From contig CAMYIE010000013.1 in NCBI GenBank assembly GCA_947258405.1, forward strand, positions 1-64,000: 64,000 nt of DNA, in the 5' to 3' direction. The stretch is from an uncultured Eudoraea sp. (GTDB taxonomy: Bacteria; Bacteroidota; Bacteroidia; Flavobacteriales; Flavobacteriaceae). This document shows positions 46,874-55,201 of the stretch, one piece after another (the stretch's first letter is position 1; each line of letters begins with the position of its first letter). Both the position numbers and the translations under genes were made by a program. The notes beneath the pieces were generated by a model. It was not told where the DNA came from. It saw only the letters and a list, made by a program, of their open reading frames with translations, and did no database searches.

Positions 46874-47290
46874 ATGCGATTACTCGGTATGGCAGGCATT
46901 TTTATCCTTCTGATGGGATGTGAAAAGAAAATAAGCCTTCAGGAACTGGACCAAATAAACGGATATTGGGAAATCGAAAAAGTGGTCTTCCCCGATGGTC
47001 AGACCAAGGAGTATACCGTGAACAGTACAATAGATTATATCCAATACCAGAACCTCAAAGGGTTCAGAAAAAAAGTACACCCAAACCTGGATGGTAGTTT
47101 TAGAACCTCCGATGATGCGGAATTATTCTCAATATCGATCGAAAAAAGTACCTTTAGGATGCATTACACGAACGATCTGAGTCAATGGGAAGAAAAGATC
47201 ATAGGAATCGATCAAAACCACTTGATTATGCAAACGGCTGAAGGCGTGGCTTATCATTACAAGAGATTTAAAGGAATACTGGAAGAGTGA
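46874..47290 (+). CDS. lipocalin-like lipoprotein
   Basis: 138 residues with a short lipoprotein signal (GIFILLMGC, lipid Cys at about 16). The phrase LDQINGYWEIEKVVFPDGQTKEY, then IEKSTFRMHYTNDLSQWEEKI and NHLIMQTAEGVAYHYKR, suggests a small beta-barrel of the lipocalin/calycin kind found in Bacteroidota. It is tightly packed between recF and a DUF721 gene (4-bp overlap with the latter). No specific ligand can be guessed. Confidence 0.7.
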   Translation: MRLLGMAGIFILLMGCEKKISLQELDQINGYWEIEKVVFPDGQTKEYTVNSTIDYIQYQNLKGFRKKVHPNLDGSFRTSDDAELFSISIEKSTFRMHYTNDLSQWEEKIIGIDQNHLIMQTAEGVAYHYKRFKGILEE

Positions 47291-47580
47291 ACAGAAAAGA
47301 AGGACATCAGAGCTTAAAACAGGCCCTAAACGAATTCATAGAATCCAACAAACTTCAAAAAGGTATGGATCAGATAAGGGTGAGTGAGGTCTGGAAAGCC
47401 TCTATGGGTCCGGGTGTCAGCAAGTACACTACGTCTGTACAGCTCAAAGGAGATACGCTTTATATTTCTTTATCTTCCTCCGTATTGAGAGAAGAGTTAA
47501 GCCTGGGTCGCACAAAAATCATTGACTTGCTCAACGAAGCATTAGGAAAAGAACTGATACAACGCTTGATATTGCGATAG
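47287..47580 (+). CDS. DUF721 / DciA-like protein
   Basis: 97 residues, starting at a GTG (47287) that overlaps the previous stop. DUF721 features: LKQALNEFIESNKLQKGMDQIRVSEVWKASMGPGVSKYT and LYISLSSSVLREELSLGRTKIIDLLNEALG. DciA proteins of this family bind DNA and help to load the replicative helicase in bacteria without DnaC; a link with recF next door is reasonable but unproven. Confidence 0.85.
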   Translation: MNRKEGHQSLKQALNEFIESNKLQKGMDQIRVSEVWKASMGPGVSKYTTSVQLKGDTLYISLSSSVLREELSLGRTKIIDLLNEALGKELIQRLILR

Positions 47581-47604
47581 TGCTTTTATGCCTGCGGAAC
47601 CTGA

Positions 47605-48027
47605 CTAAGAGTAGATCTCCCTACCAGAGAAATGAAAAGCCCCTTCTATAGATGCATTCTCATCGCTGTCTGAACCGTGAACGGCATTTTCACCGATATC
47701 CTTGGCATATAGTTTCCTGATCGTCCCTTCGGCCGCTTCCTGGGGATTAGTAGAACCGATCAATGCCCTGAAATCCTCAACAGCATTGTCTTTTTCCAGT
47801 ATAGCGGAAACAATTGGCCCCCTTGTCATGAATTGGATCAATTCATTGAAAAACGGACGGTCTTTGTGAATCGCGTAAAACTCACGGGCATCCCTCCTGC
47901 TAAGCTGGGTAAATTTCATTGCGACGATCCTAAATCCAGCAGAGCTTATTTTTGCAAGTATCGGACCGATATGGCCATTTTCAACCGCGTCTGGCTTGAT
48001 CATTGTAAAAGTTCTGTTTCCTGCCAT
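47605..48027 (-). CDS. ndk: nucleoside diphosphate kinase
   Basis: Transfers the gamma phosphate between nucleoside di- and triphosphates. 140 residues from the ATG at 48027 ([18 protein letters not shown]), preferred to an upstream frame that would run through the promoter. Motifs: [27 protein letters not shown] and the active-site His in [13 protein letters not shown]. It is convergent with the DUF721 gene; the 24-bp gap between them shows no clear terminator. Confidence 0.96.
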   Translation of the reverse strand: MAGNRTFTMIKPDAVENGHIGPILAKISSAGFRIVAMKFTQLSRRDAREFYAIHKDRPFFNELIQFMTRGPIVSAILEKDNAVEDFRALIGSTNPQEAAEGTIRKLYAKDIGENAVHGSDSDENASIEGAFHFSGREIYS

Positions 48028-48043
48028 TCTGAAAAATTTTGGG

Positions 48044-48074
48044 CAAAAATACACTTTCTCACTTCAACCCGCAA
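48044..48074 (-). promoter_or_regulatory. ndk promoter
   Basis: On the minus strand TTG (48074-48072), 20 bp, TATTTTTG (48051-48044), an exact consensus with the right spacing. It lies immediately after the stop of the upstream phosphatase gene (48077), giving ndk its own promoter. Confidence 0.72.
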
Positions 48075-48076
48075 CA

Positions 48077-49105
48077 TTAATACCGTTGTTCGAGTTTTGC
48101 AAATACCTGCCCCCCATCGCCAATCATCTCAAAAAAGGCCATTTTTTTGGTCAGATTCAATTTTAAGATCCCAAAACTCTTCTGACTGATAACTTCGCCA
48201 CGCCGATAGGGATTGGGTTCACCTGAATAATTTGAATAAACATGGGTGAGTCCGCTGCTGGTGAAGTCGATCAACGGATAAGACAGGCCGTTTAAACTTG
48301 TACTGGAGAATTCCGAAATATGCCTGTCGCCCGAAAGAATAATGATGCCATTTGCCGCGGAGTTCCCTACTAATTGTTTCATACGACTCACTTCATCCGG
48401 AAAATTTCCCCAGGTTTCAAAACCGTGCTGATCGGAGAGGAATTGAATACTGCTCACCAAAATATTAAAGTCGGCCCTGGAATCCCCTAGTTCGCGCTCC
48501 AGCCATCCCCACTGTTGATCCCCCAAAAGAGTACCTTCTCCGGGTTTGTTTGGCAAATACCTTTTCTGCCCGCTGGGATCATCTGTCAAAGAGGTACGGA
48601 AATAGCGTGTATCGAGGATAAATATTTTAACCGACCCCTCGGCCAATACATAATCATGAACCGTATAGACACCTTGCCTTTTCCTCCTTTGGCTATTCAG
48701 CGGCACATCGAGAAAATCTAGAAATGCCTGCTGACTCTCCTTTTTAATCACCCATTCTACCCCTCCGTCATTCAAGCCGTAATCGTGATCGTCCCAGGTT
48801 CCGATGACAGGGATTTCAGAGAGTAGTTTTTGATAACCCTCCTCCTTTTTCAGCTCCCCATACATAGAAGCTATGGCTTTTACATCATCTGTATCGGCAT
48901 ATATATTATCTCCTCCCCATATCCAGATATCCGGCTTTACTTTAAGAACATCGTCCCAAAGTATATTGGGAAGATCAGTCTTATTGCACGAGCCAAAGGC
49001 GATGGTAAAGTTGGCCTTAGTATTGGATGACGTCCCTGGTTTCTCAACCGACTTGCATGAATAAAATAGTAGGATTGAAATAAGAAATAAAGCTCTGTAT
49101 AGCAT
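48077..49105 (-). CDS. PhoD-like metallophosphatase lipoprotein
   Basis: 342 residues. Signal peptide with lipobox (LFYSC, Cys at 17). The alkaline phosphatase D-type core is present: IAFGSCNKTDLPNILWDDVLKVKPDIWIWGGDNIYADTD with the metal-binding GDN, VIGTWDDHDYGLNDGG, ILDTRYFRTSL and LSGDRHISEF. It should hydrolyse phosphodiesters or phosphomonoesters outside the cytoplasm, perhaps for phosphate supply. The family in marine flavobacteria is often Ca/Fe dependent, but that cannot be read here. Confidence 0.88.
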   Translation of the reverse strand: MLYRALFLISILLFYSCKSVEKPGTSSNTKANFTIAFGSCNKTDLPNILWDDVLKVKPDIWIWGGDNIYADTDDVKAIASMYGELKKEEGYQKLLSEIPVIGTWDDHDYGLNDGGVEWVIKKESQQAFLDFLDVPLNSQRRKRQGVYTVHDYVLAEGSVKIFILDTRYFRTSLTDDPSGQKRYLPNKPGEGTLLGDQQWGWLERELGDSRADFNILVSSIQFLSDQHGFETWGNFPDEVSRMKQLVGNSAANGIIILSGDRHISEFSSTSLNGLSYPLIDFTSSGLTHVYSNYSGEPNPYRRGEVISQKSFGILKLNLTKKMAFFEMIGDGGQVFAKLEQRY

Positions 49106-49169
49106 AATTACCAGTTATTCTTGAGGGTAAAATTAATCTTTTATACCATATGACTATAGTATTAAATTG

Positions 49170-49177
49170 TATCTTTG
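49170..49177 (+). promoter_or_regulatory. -7 box immediately upstream of the DHH phosphoesterase
   Basis: TATCTTTG (49170-49177) matches the consensus. Only 5 bp separate it from the ATG at 49183, so transcription probably starts at or next to the start codon. The -33 region has only a weak CTTTT. Confidence 0.6.
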
Positions 49178-49182
49178 CGCGC

Positions 49183-50199
49183 ATGAATTCAGAGGAGCTC
49201 CAGCTGGTAAAAGAATTGCTGTCGGAACCGAAAAGCATTGTGATTACCCCGCATAAAAACCCTGATGGTGATGCCATTGGAAGCAGCCTGGCCCTCTGGC
49301 ATTATCTCAGGCAGCACAACCACAATGCACAGGTAATTGTTCCCAACGATTTTCCCAAATTTCTAAAATGGATGCCCGGGGTAGACCAAATTCTGATCTT
49401 TGATAAAAAAAAGGAAGCTTCGCTGAAAATTATTGAAAAAGCTGATCTGATCTTCACTTTGGATTTTAACGATCTGGGAAGGATAGGCGCTATGAAACCA
49501 GCATTTGAGAATGCGACTGCCGATTTTGTAATGATCGATCATCACCAGGAACCACATAGCTATGCCAGGGTCACCTATTCCGACGTATCCATGAGCTCAA
49601 CCTGTGAAATGATATATAATTTCATTGAGATTTTGGGCGACCGAAACCGAATAGATGAAAAGATAGCGCAGTGCATATATGCAGGAATACTTACAGATAC
49701 AGGTTCTTTTAAATATCCATCCACCAGTAGCAGAACACACAGGGTAGTTGCAGATCTTATCGACAAAGGAATAAACTGTAGCAGTATCCAGCAAATGATC
49801 TTCGACACCAATACGCCAGATCGATTACATCTTCTGGGTAGGGCATTGAATAACCTTGTTATTCTAAAACAGTACAGCACGGCTTACATCACGCTCCTCC
49901 AGAAAGATATGGATGAGTTCAATTTCAAGAAGGGAGACACCGAAGGATTTGTGAACTACGGACTCACACTCGAAGGAATCAGATTTGCCTTGATCTTTAT
50001 AGAGAATGGCGATGAGGGTTATATTAAAATATCACTCCGTTCACAAGGCGATTTTTCGGTCAATGAATTTGCACGCAGCCATTTTAACGGCGGTGGGCAT
50101 ACCAATGCAGCAGGTGGAAGGAGTGATCTCAGCATGGAGGAAACGGTCGAAAAATTTTTGCAAATATTAGAAGAATATAAAGAACAATTGACCCCATGA
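49183..50199 (+). CDS. DHH-family phosphoesterase (NrnA-like)
   Basis: 338 residues from the ATG at 49183; an in-frame ATG at 49150 would lie upstream of the promoter box. DHH domain: ITPHKNPDGDAIGSSLALWHYL, LIFTLDFNDLGRIG and MIDHHQEPHSYA; the C-terminal DHHA1 domain ends with FNGGGHTNAAGGRSDL. NrnA enzymes degrade nanoRNA and convert pAp to AMP. Its stop overlaps the gldI start (ATGA). Confidence 0.92.
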   Translation: MNSEELQLVKELLSEPKSIVITPHKNPDGDAIGSSLALWHYLRQHNHNAQVIVPNDFPKFLKWMPGVDQILIFDKKKEASLKIIEKADLIFTLDFNDLGRIGAMKPAFENATADFVMIDHHQEPHSYARVTYSDVSMSSTCEMIYNFIEILGDRNRIDEKIAQCIYAGILTDTGSFKYPSTSSRTHRVVADLIDKGINCSSIQQMIFDTNTPDRLHLLGRALNNLVILKQYSTAYITLLQKDMDEFNFKKGDTEGFVNYGLTLEGIRFALIFIENGDEGYIKISLRSQGDFSVNEFARSHFNGGGHTNAAGGRSDLSMEETVEKFLQILEEYKEQLTP

Positions 50200-50747
50200 G
50201 AAATATTCCCGTTATACTATTGGGCTTGCTTTTAGTCCAGTGCGGCGGACCAGAAGCGCGCAAGCCCATTGAGGTGAAAACAGGAAGTTTTATCAAACAA
50301 TCGGTAGAGCGTAACCGCGAACTCCTGGCCAGTGAAGAAGAACTCATTGGTTCTATAATCGCTACGGATAGTACACAAGACTATATCAGCACCGATTTTG
50401 GCGCATGGTATTTTTATCAGGAAGAAAAATTATCGTCAGATTACCTGCCCCAGGAAAACGATCTGGTTAACATGACCTACGATATTCTCAGCCTCCAAAA
50501 CGATACCATATATTCTAAGGATGAAATTGGTGTTCTTGAATACTTGGTAGATCGGGAGGAACTTTTCCCAGGACTCAGAATGGGTGTTAAGCTCTTGAGA
50601 AAAGGCGAAACCGTTACTTTTCTATTCCCCTCCCATCTGGCATTTGGTTACCATGGAGACAATAATCGTATAGGGCCCAACATTCCTGTTAAATCTACGG
50701 TAACTATTATAGGCATTGAACAATCTAAAGACAGTATACCTAATTAA
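50196..50747 (+). CDS. gldI: gliding motility-associated FKBP-type isomerase lipoprotein
   Basis: 183 residues. Lipoprotein signal (VILLGLLLVQC, Cys at 16), a linker, then a degenerate FKBP-type domain (SDYLPQENDLVNMTYDI, LFPGLRMGVKLLRKGETVTFLFPSHLAFGYHGD, GPNIPVKSTVTII). The pattern matches GldI, a periplasmic prolyl isomerase lipoprotein needed for gliding in Flavobacterium. Together with the adhesin in this window it supports a T9SS/gliding lifestyle. Coupled to the phosphoesterase by 4 bp. Confidence 0.85.
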   Translation: MRNIPVILLGLLLVQCGGPEARKPIEVKTGSFIKQSVERNRELLASEEELIGSIIATDSTQDYISTDFGAWYFYQEEKLSSDYLPQENDLVNMTYDILSLQNDTIYSKDEIGVLEYLVDREELFPGLRMGVKLLRKGETVTFLFPSHLAFGYHGDNNRIGPNIPVKSTVTIIGIEQSKDSIPN

Positions 50748-50757
50748 ATCTTATACT

Positions 50758-51879
50758 ATGAAGTACGCTTATGCATTTATTACCCTTGTTCTTATCTCAC
50801 TTTCAAGTTGCAAGTCGAGCAAGTACACCGAATTGGCGGATGGTATTTACGCAGATATACAAACCAGCCGCGGGGATATCATCGTTAGGCTGGAACATGA
50901 AAAAACTCCGGTTACCGTAGCCAATTTCATCTCCCTGGCAGAAGGAACTAATCCCTTTGTAAGCGATGAATACAAAGAAAAAAAATATTATGACGGTGTT
51001 ATCTTTCATCGGGTGATCCAGGATTTTATGATCCAGGGTGGAGATCCAACTGGCAGCGGTAGCGGGAATCCGGGTTATCGCTTTAAAGATGAAATAAACG
51101 ATTCTCTGAGGCACAATAAGGCAGGTATTTTATCAATGGCCAATGCCGGACCTAAAACCAATGGTTGTCAATTCTTCATTACCCATAAGGAGACCCCCTT
51201 CCTCGATGGCAAGCATACCGTATTCGGTGAAGTGATCTCGGGTATGGACGTAGTGGATACCATTGCGATGGTAAAGACCTACCAGGAACCAAACCGTAAA
51301 GACAGACCCGTGGTGGATGTTGTGATGAATACGGTAGAAATCGTAAGAAAAGGAAAGGAGGCCAAAAAATTTGATGCAGTCCAGATTCTGTCGGATTACT
51401 TTGGCGAGGAAGAAAGACTGATAGAGGCGATGAAAAAGGTAAAGAACGATTTTATTGCCGAAATTACAGGCCAAAAGAACGAGTCTGAAGAATTGCCTTC
51501 GGGCTTAAAGATCTATGTGATCAGTGATGGCGAAGGACCGATGCCAAAAATTGGTGATAGCGTTTTGGTGAATTACGCGGGATGGCTATCTACCGGGGTT
51601 CTTTTCGATACAAGTGAAGAAGATGTTGCCGAAAAATTTGGCAACCTGCAACAGATAAGTCGTGTTCACAGAAATGGATTTACTCCCATACCCATGACTT
51701 ATAGCCCTGATGCTCCATTGATCCCCGGTTTCAAAGAAGGCCTGTTACGTATGAAGGTGGGAGACAAACACCGGTTGTTTATACCTTCCCATCTGGGGCT
51801 GGGACCACAAGGTGGCGGACCTATACCACCAAATTCTGAATTGATCTTCGATATTGAGATCGTTGAGATCATTGAATAA
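50758..51879 (+). CDS. peptidyl-prolyl isomerase with cyclophilin and FKBP domains
   Basis: About 373 residues from the ATG at 50758, where the lipoprotein signal begins (MKYAYAFITLVLISLSSC). Two isomerase types are joined: residues about 28-205 are a cyclophilin (DGVIFHRVIQDFMIQGGDPTG, ANAGPKTNGCQFFITHKETPFLDGKHTVFGEV), and residues about 260-373 an FKBP domain (PKIGDSVLVNYAGWL, PLIPGFKEGLLRMKVGDKHRLFIPSHLGLG). It sits directly behind gldI. A dual chaperone-isomerase for exported or outer-membrane proteins is likely. A strong terminator follows the stop. Confidence 0.92.
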   Translation: MKYAYAFITLVLISLSSCKSSKYTELADGIYADIQTSRGDIIVRLEHEKTPVTVANFISLAEGTNPFVSDEYKEKKYYDGVIFHRVIQDFMIQGGDPTGSGSGNPGYRFKDEINDSLRHNKAGILSMANAGPKTNGCQFFITHKETPFLDGKHTVFGEVISGMDVVDTIAMVKTYQEPNRKDRPVVDVVMNTVEIVRKGKEAKKFDAVQILSDYFGEEERLIEAMKKVKNDFIAEITGQKNESEELPSGLKIYVISDGEGPMPKIGDSVLVNYAGWLSTGVLFDTSEEDVAEKFGNLQQISRVHRNGFTPIPMTYSPDAPLIPGFKEGLLRMKVGDKHRLFIPSHLGLGPQGGGPIPPNSELIFDIEIVEIIE

Positions 51880-51910
51880 AAAAAAAACCGCGCAGGGCGC
51901 GGTTTTTTTT
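51880..51910. terminator. strong bidirectional intrinsic terminator
   Basis: Eight A (51880-51887), CCGCGC (51888-51893), loop AGG, GCGCGG (51897-51902), eight T (51903-51910). This is a perfect 14-bp stem with T tracts on both strands, placed between two convergent genes (plus strand stop at 51879, minus strand stop at 51931). Confidence 0.93.
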
Positions 51911-51930
51911 ATAACTTTTCAATTCGGGGT

Positions 51931-52401
51931 TTATTTCTTCCAGTTCTGGGATTTAAGTGAAAGAGTTGCTTTAAGAATATCCTTTTGCGAGATTTGCCCA
52001 ACGAGAACTCCTTCATCTACTATAGGAAAACGTCGTCTTCGATCATTTAAGAACTTATTAGCGGCATCAAAAATATTCATATCCCCATCAATGGTTTCTA
52101 CATTTTTGGCCATATGCTGTTCCACTTTTCTGATTTCACCGGGGAGATTATGATAACGACTCTCGCTAACATGGCGAATACAATCTCCTTCGGAAATAAT
52201 CCCGACCAATTCATTCTTTTCATTCACTACCGGTCCCCCGCTGATCTTATATCGGATAAGTTCCTCAATCACCTCCTCCACAGATTGTTCCGGGCTGAAA
52301 GTGATCAGTTTTTTGGTCATATAGTCTCTCACCCTAAGAGGTACCTCTTCATTTTCGGGTTTCTTTCGCCTTCCTTGAAAACTTTTGATAGCCATAGTCA
52401 T
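51931..52401 (-). CDS. CBS-domain pair protein
   Basis: 156 residues holding two CBS motifs (DYMTKKLITFSPEQSVEEVIEELIRYKISGGPVV, then HMAKNVETIDGDMNIFDAANKFLNDRRRRFPIV), a module that binds adenine nucleotides and senses energy status. A basic N-terminal 20-residue tail precedes them. No catalytic domain is attached. The start may be 52401 or 52395 (two codons apart). Between it and pepD there is only a short gap. Partner unknown. Confidence 0.88.
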   Translation of the reverse strand: MTMAIKSFQGRRKKPENEEVPLRVRDYMTKKLITFSPEQSVEEVIEELIRYKISGGPVVNEKNELVGIISEGDCIRHVSESRYHNLPGEIRKVEQHMAKNVETIDGDMNIFDAANKFLNDRRRRFPIVDEGVLVGQISQKDILKATLSLKSQNWKK

Positions 52402-52478
52402 CGTTTTGTGATTCCTATTAAAGTTAGGAATTTTTAACCAAACTGCGGCTAATTAGCTGATTGGCAATATATTTTAGT

Positions 52479-53939
52479 CTAAGCAGCCGGTATATGAGCA
52501 AGTATATCTAGCAGATATCTCCAGAATTTTTGAACGGATTTTATCTCTACCCTTTCATCAGGTGAATGAGCTCCTTTGATTGTCGGGCCAAAACTGATCA
52601 TATCCATCTCGGGATAATTCTGACCTAGAATACCACATTCCAGACCGGCATGGCAAGCTACCACTTCAGGTTTCTCGCCGAACAAAGCCTGATATCTGCT
52701 GGTGAGCACCTTCAGGATGGCCGAATTAGGATTAGGTTTCCAACCCGGATATTCCCCACTGAGTTTTACAGAAAATCCTCCCAGCATTAAAGCAGACCTC
52801 AGGCTTTCAGCAAGGTCTAGTTTTGCCGAGTTAACAGATGAACGGGTAAGACATTGAACAGACATCTCACCATCTTTGACACTTACCCTGGCTATATTGT
52901 TGGAAGTCTCCACCAGATCGGGAATTCCTGCACTCATGGCATAGACACCATTATGCAAAGCATAAACGGTTCTAAGCAATTGGGAAAGATCATCGGCAGA
53001 CACCATCTTGTGGTTTAACCCGGATGGCATTAATTCAATGTCAAGTCCGGGTTCGGCCATCGCCAATTCTTCTCTGATTGTATTTGCCCATTGTTTTAAT
53101 TCCTTCTTAAAGCTATCTGCTTCCTGATTAGAAACAGAAATCAAAGCCGTACTTTCTCGTGGAATTGCATTTCGAAGTCCTCCCCCATTCAGTTCATGGA
53201 GTCCGATGTTGAAATTTGAATGGGCATTGAGCAAAATTCGATTCATAATCTTATTGGCATTCCCAAGCCCCCGGTGTATATCCATTCCGCTATGGCCACC
53301 TTTTAATCCTTTTACAGATACTTCAAAACCACTCATATGCGAAGGGGTATCGGTTTCTCTATAAGTCCTTTTGGCCGTGATATCGATCCCACCGGCACAG
53401 CCTATATCTATTTCATCGTCCTCTTCGGTATCCAGGTTCAGCAGTATGCTACCTTTCAACATACCACCCTCAAGACCCATGGCACCTGTCATCCCGGTTT
53501 CTTCATCGATAGTAAATAGTGCTTCCAGTGGTGGATGAGGGATATCGGTGCTTTCCAGAAGTGCCATAATTGCGGCAACACCCATTCCGTTATCTGCACC
53601 AAGCGTAGTACCTTCTGCCCTAACCCAGTCTCCATTTACAAACATCTTTATCCCCTCGGTTTCAAAATCAAAATCAGTAGCGGTGTTTTTCTGATGTACC
53701 ATATCGAGATGCGATTGTAACACGACCATTTGACGGTCTTCCATTCCCTTCGACCCGGGTTTTCTGATAATTACGTTGCCTACCTTATCCTGAATAGTTT
53801 CGAGTCCTAGCCGTTCTCCAAAATCCATCATGAATCGAATTACTCTTTCTTCTTTCTTTGATGGTCTGGGCACAGCATTCAGGTCCGAAAAATTCTTCCA
53901 AACTGGTCTGGGTTCTAAATTGAGGATCTCTTTATTCAT
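52479..53939 (-). CDS. pepD: aminoacyl-histidine dipeptidase (M20C family)
   Basis: 486 residues, a cytosolic zinc dipeptidase that cleaves Xaa-His dipeptides and others. Metal ligands: QSHLDMVHQKN (His and Asp), GADNGMGVAAIMALL, DEETGMTGAMGL, NLDTEEDDEIDIGCAGG and the C-terminal HAGLECGIL...SFGPTIKGAHSPDERVEI. Length is typical. A -7 box at 53958-53965 precedes it. Confidence 0.94.
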   Translation of the reverse strand: MNKEILNLEPRPVWKNFSDLNAVPRPSKKEERVIRFMMDFGERLGLETIQDKVGNVIIRKPGSKGMEDRQMVVLQSHLDMVHQKNTATDFDFETEGIKMFVNGDWVRAEGTTLGADNGMGVAAIMALLESTDIPHPPLEALFTIDEETGMTGAMGLEGGMLKGSILLNLDTEEDDEIDIGCAGGIDITAKRTYRETDTPSHMSGFEVSVKGLKGGHSGMDIHRGLGNANKIMNRILLNAHSNFNIGLHELNGGGLRNAIPRESTALISVSNQEADSFKKELKQWANTIREELAMAEPGLDIELMPSGLNHKMVSADDLSQLLRTVYALHNGVYAMSAGIPDLVETSNNIARVSVKDGEMSVQCLTRSSVNSAKLDLAESLRSALMLGGFSVKLSGEYPGWKPNPNSAILKVLTSRYQALFGEKPEVVACHAGLECGILGQNYPEMDMISFGPTIKGAHSPDERVEIKSVQKFWRYLLDILAHIPAA

Positions 53940-53957
53940 AGGAAGGTTTCAATCCTT

Positions 53958-53965
53958 CAAAAATA
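53958..53965 (-). promoter_or_regulatory. -7 box upstream of pepD
   Basis: Plus-strand CAAAAATA reads TATTTTTG on the minus strand, 18 bp before the pepD ATG at 53939. The -33 region has no TTG at 17-23 bp. Confidence 0.5.
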
Positions 53966-54070
53966 CATCAACACTTCCAATTTGCCGAGGTTTTCGCATC
54001 AATTTTAAAACTCTTTGCCAGTCAGGACTGGTATTAGTCTTTCTGACGTCCCAGGAGATTTGAATTGTAT

Positions 54071-54078
54071 TACTTTTG
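54071..54078 (+). promoter_or_regulatory. -7 box close to the DUF3810 start
   Basis: TACTTTTG (54071-54078) matches TAnnTTTG and lies 8 bp before the ATG at 54087, so the leader would be very short or absent. No TTG at a good distance. Confidence 0.5.
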
Positions 54079-54086
54079 AGGCACAA

Positions 54087-55172
54087 ATGAAGAATCGGTT
54101 AAAAAACGGGATCGCACTTTCCATTATACCTCAGATCATACTGATCCAATGGCTGGCATTGTACCCTGAGGTTGTTGAACGGTATTATAGCAACGGTTTC
54201 TACCCTCTTTGGTCGGGCTTTTACAGATGGCTATTCGGATGGGTTCCATTTTCCGTGGGAGACCTTATCTATGGTGGTCTGATCGTAGGGTCATTGTATT
54301 ACCTGATCAGGCAAAGAACCTTTTACGATAAAAACTGGAAATCCTTGCTTAGAGATGTCATATTGATTCTCTCAGTGGCATATTTCACCTTCAACCTTTC
54401 CTGGGGCCTAAACTATTACAGGGTCCCCATAGCCAAGACATTGGCACTTAAGGAAAAATACTCTTCACAGCAGCTATTCCAAACCACGGAGAAGCTTATC
54501 ACCAAAACCAATGAAATGCAGGTTTTAATTACGGCCGACAGCAGTAAGGCGGTATCCATCCCTTATTCACAACAAGTATTATTTGGCAAAACTATCGAGG
54601 GTTATCAGCAATTGGCCAAAATTTACCCCGAACTGGCATATAATCGCCCCAGTTTAAAAAAATCTGGCTTTAGTACGGCACTCACCTATATGGGCTATGG
54701 GGGCTATTTAAATCCGTTTACACACGAATCTCAGGTAAACAGCAAGATCCCTAATTTTAGATTTCCTGTAGTCTGCGGTCATGAGGTGGGTCATCAACTG
54801 GGCTATTCGGCAGAGAATGAGGTAAATTTTATAGGGTATTTGGTAATGGTTAACCATAAAGACCGGTATTTACAATATGCCGCTTATGCTTATGCGCTCA
54901 GTTATTGCCTTGGTGAAATCAATAGAAAAAACCCCGATGACTACAAAGTGCTCCTTGGCAAAATAAACCCGGGTGTTGGGGAAAACTACGATGAACTTCG
55001 GACTTTTTGGAAGGCTTATGAAAACCCTTTAGAGCCTGTTTTCAAAAGTATTTTCAATACTTTTTTAAAAGCAAATAATCAGGCTGCAGGCATTGACAGT
55101 TATAATCGGGTGGTTTCACTGATAGTTGGGTATCACGACCAAAATCCACTTTTGCCTGAAACAGTCGAATAA
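54087..55172 (+). CDS. DUF3810 membrane protein with HExxH motif
   Basis: About 361 residues from the ATG at 54087; a longer frame from 54015 would start upstream of the promoter box. Three N-terminal hydrophobic helices (LKNGIALSIIPQIILIQWLAL, GDLIYGGLIVGSLYYLI, VILILSVAYFTFNLSWGLNYY) precede a soluble domain. The zinc protease signature is in VVCGHEVGHQLGYSAENEVNFIGY (HEVGH; a later Glu may be the third ligand). This is the DUF3810 family. A membrane-anchored metalloprotease is a reasonable guess; substrate unknown. Confidence 0.8.
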   Translation: MKNRLKNGIALSIIPQIILIQWLALYPEVVERYYSNGFYPLWSGFYRWLFGWVPFSVGDLIYGGLIVGSLYYLIRQRTFYDKNWKSLLRDVILILSVAYFTFNLSWGLNYYRVPIAKTLALKEKYSSQQLFQTTEKLITKTNEMQVLITADSSKAVSIPYSQQVLFGKTIEGYQQLAKIYPELAYNRPSLKKSGFSTALTYMGYGGYLNPFTHESQVNSKIPNFRFPVVCGHEVGHQLGYSAENEVNFIGYLVMVNHKDRYLQYAAYAYALSYCLGEINRKNPDDYKVLLGKINPGVGENYDELRTFWKAYENPLEPVFKSIFNTFLKANNQAAGIDSYNRVVSLIVGYHDQNPLLPETVE

Positions 55173-55201
55173 ACCCTTAAACTATTCTATGATTAGGGTT
55201 T
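55171..55201. terminator. weak bidirectional hairpin spanning two stop codons
   Basis: AAACCCT (55171-55177) pairs with AGGGTTT (55195-55201), a 7-bp stem with a 17-nt loop. The arms overlap the stops of the convergent genes (plus stop 55170-55172; minus stop 55193-55195). No long T tract, so termination strength is doubtful. Confidence 0.35.
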
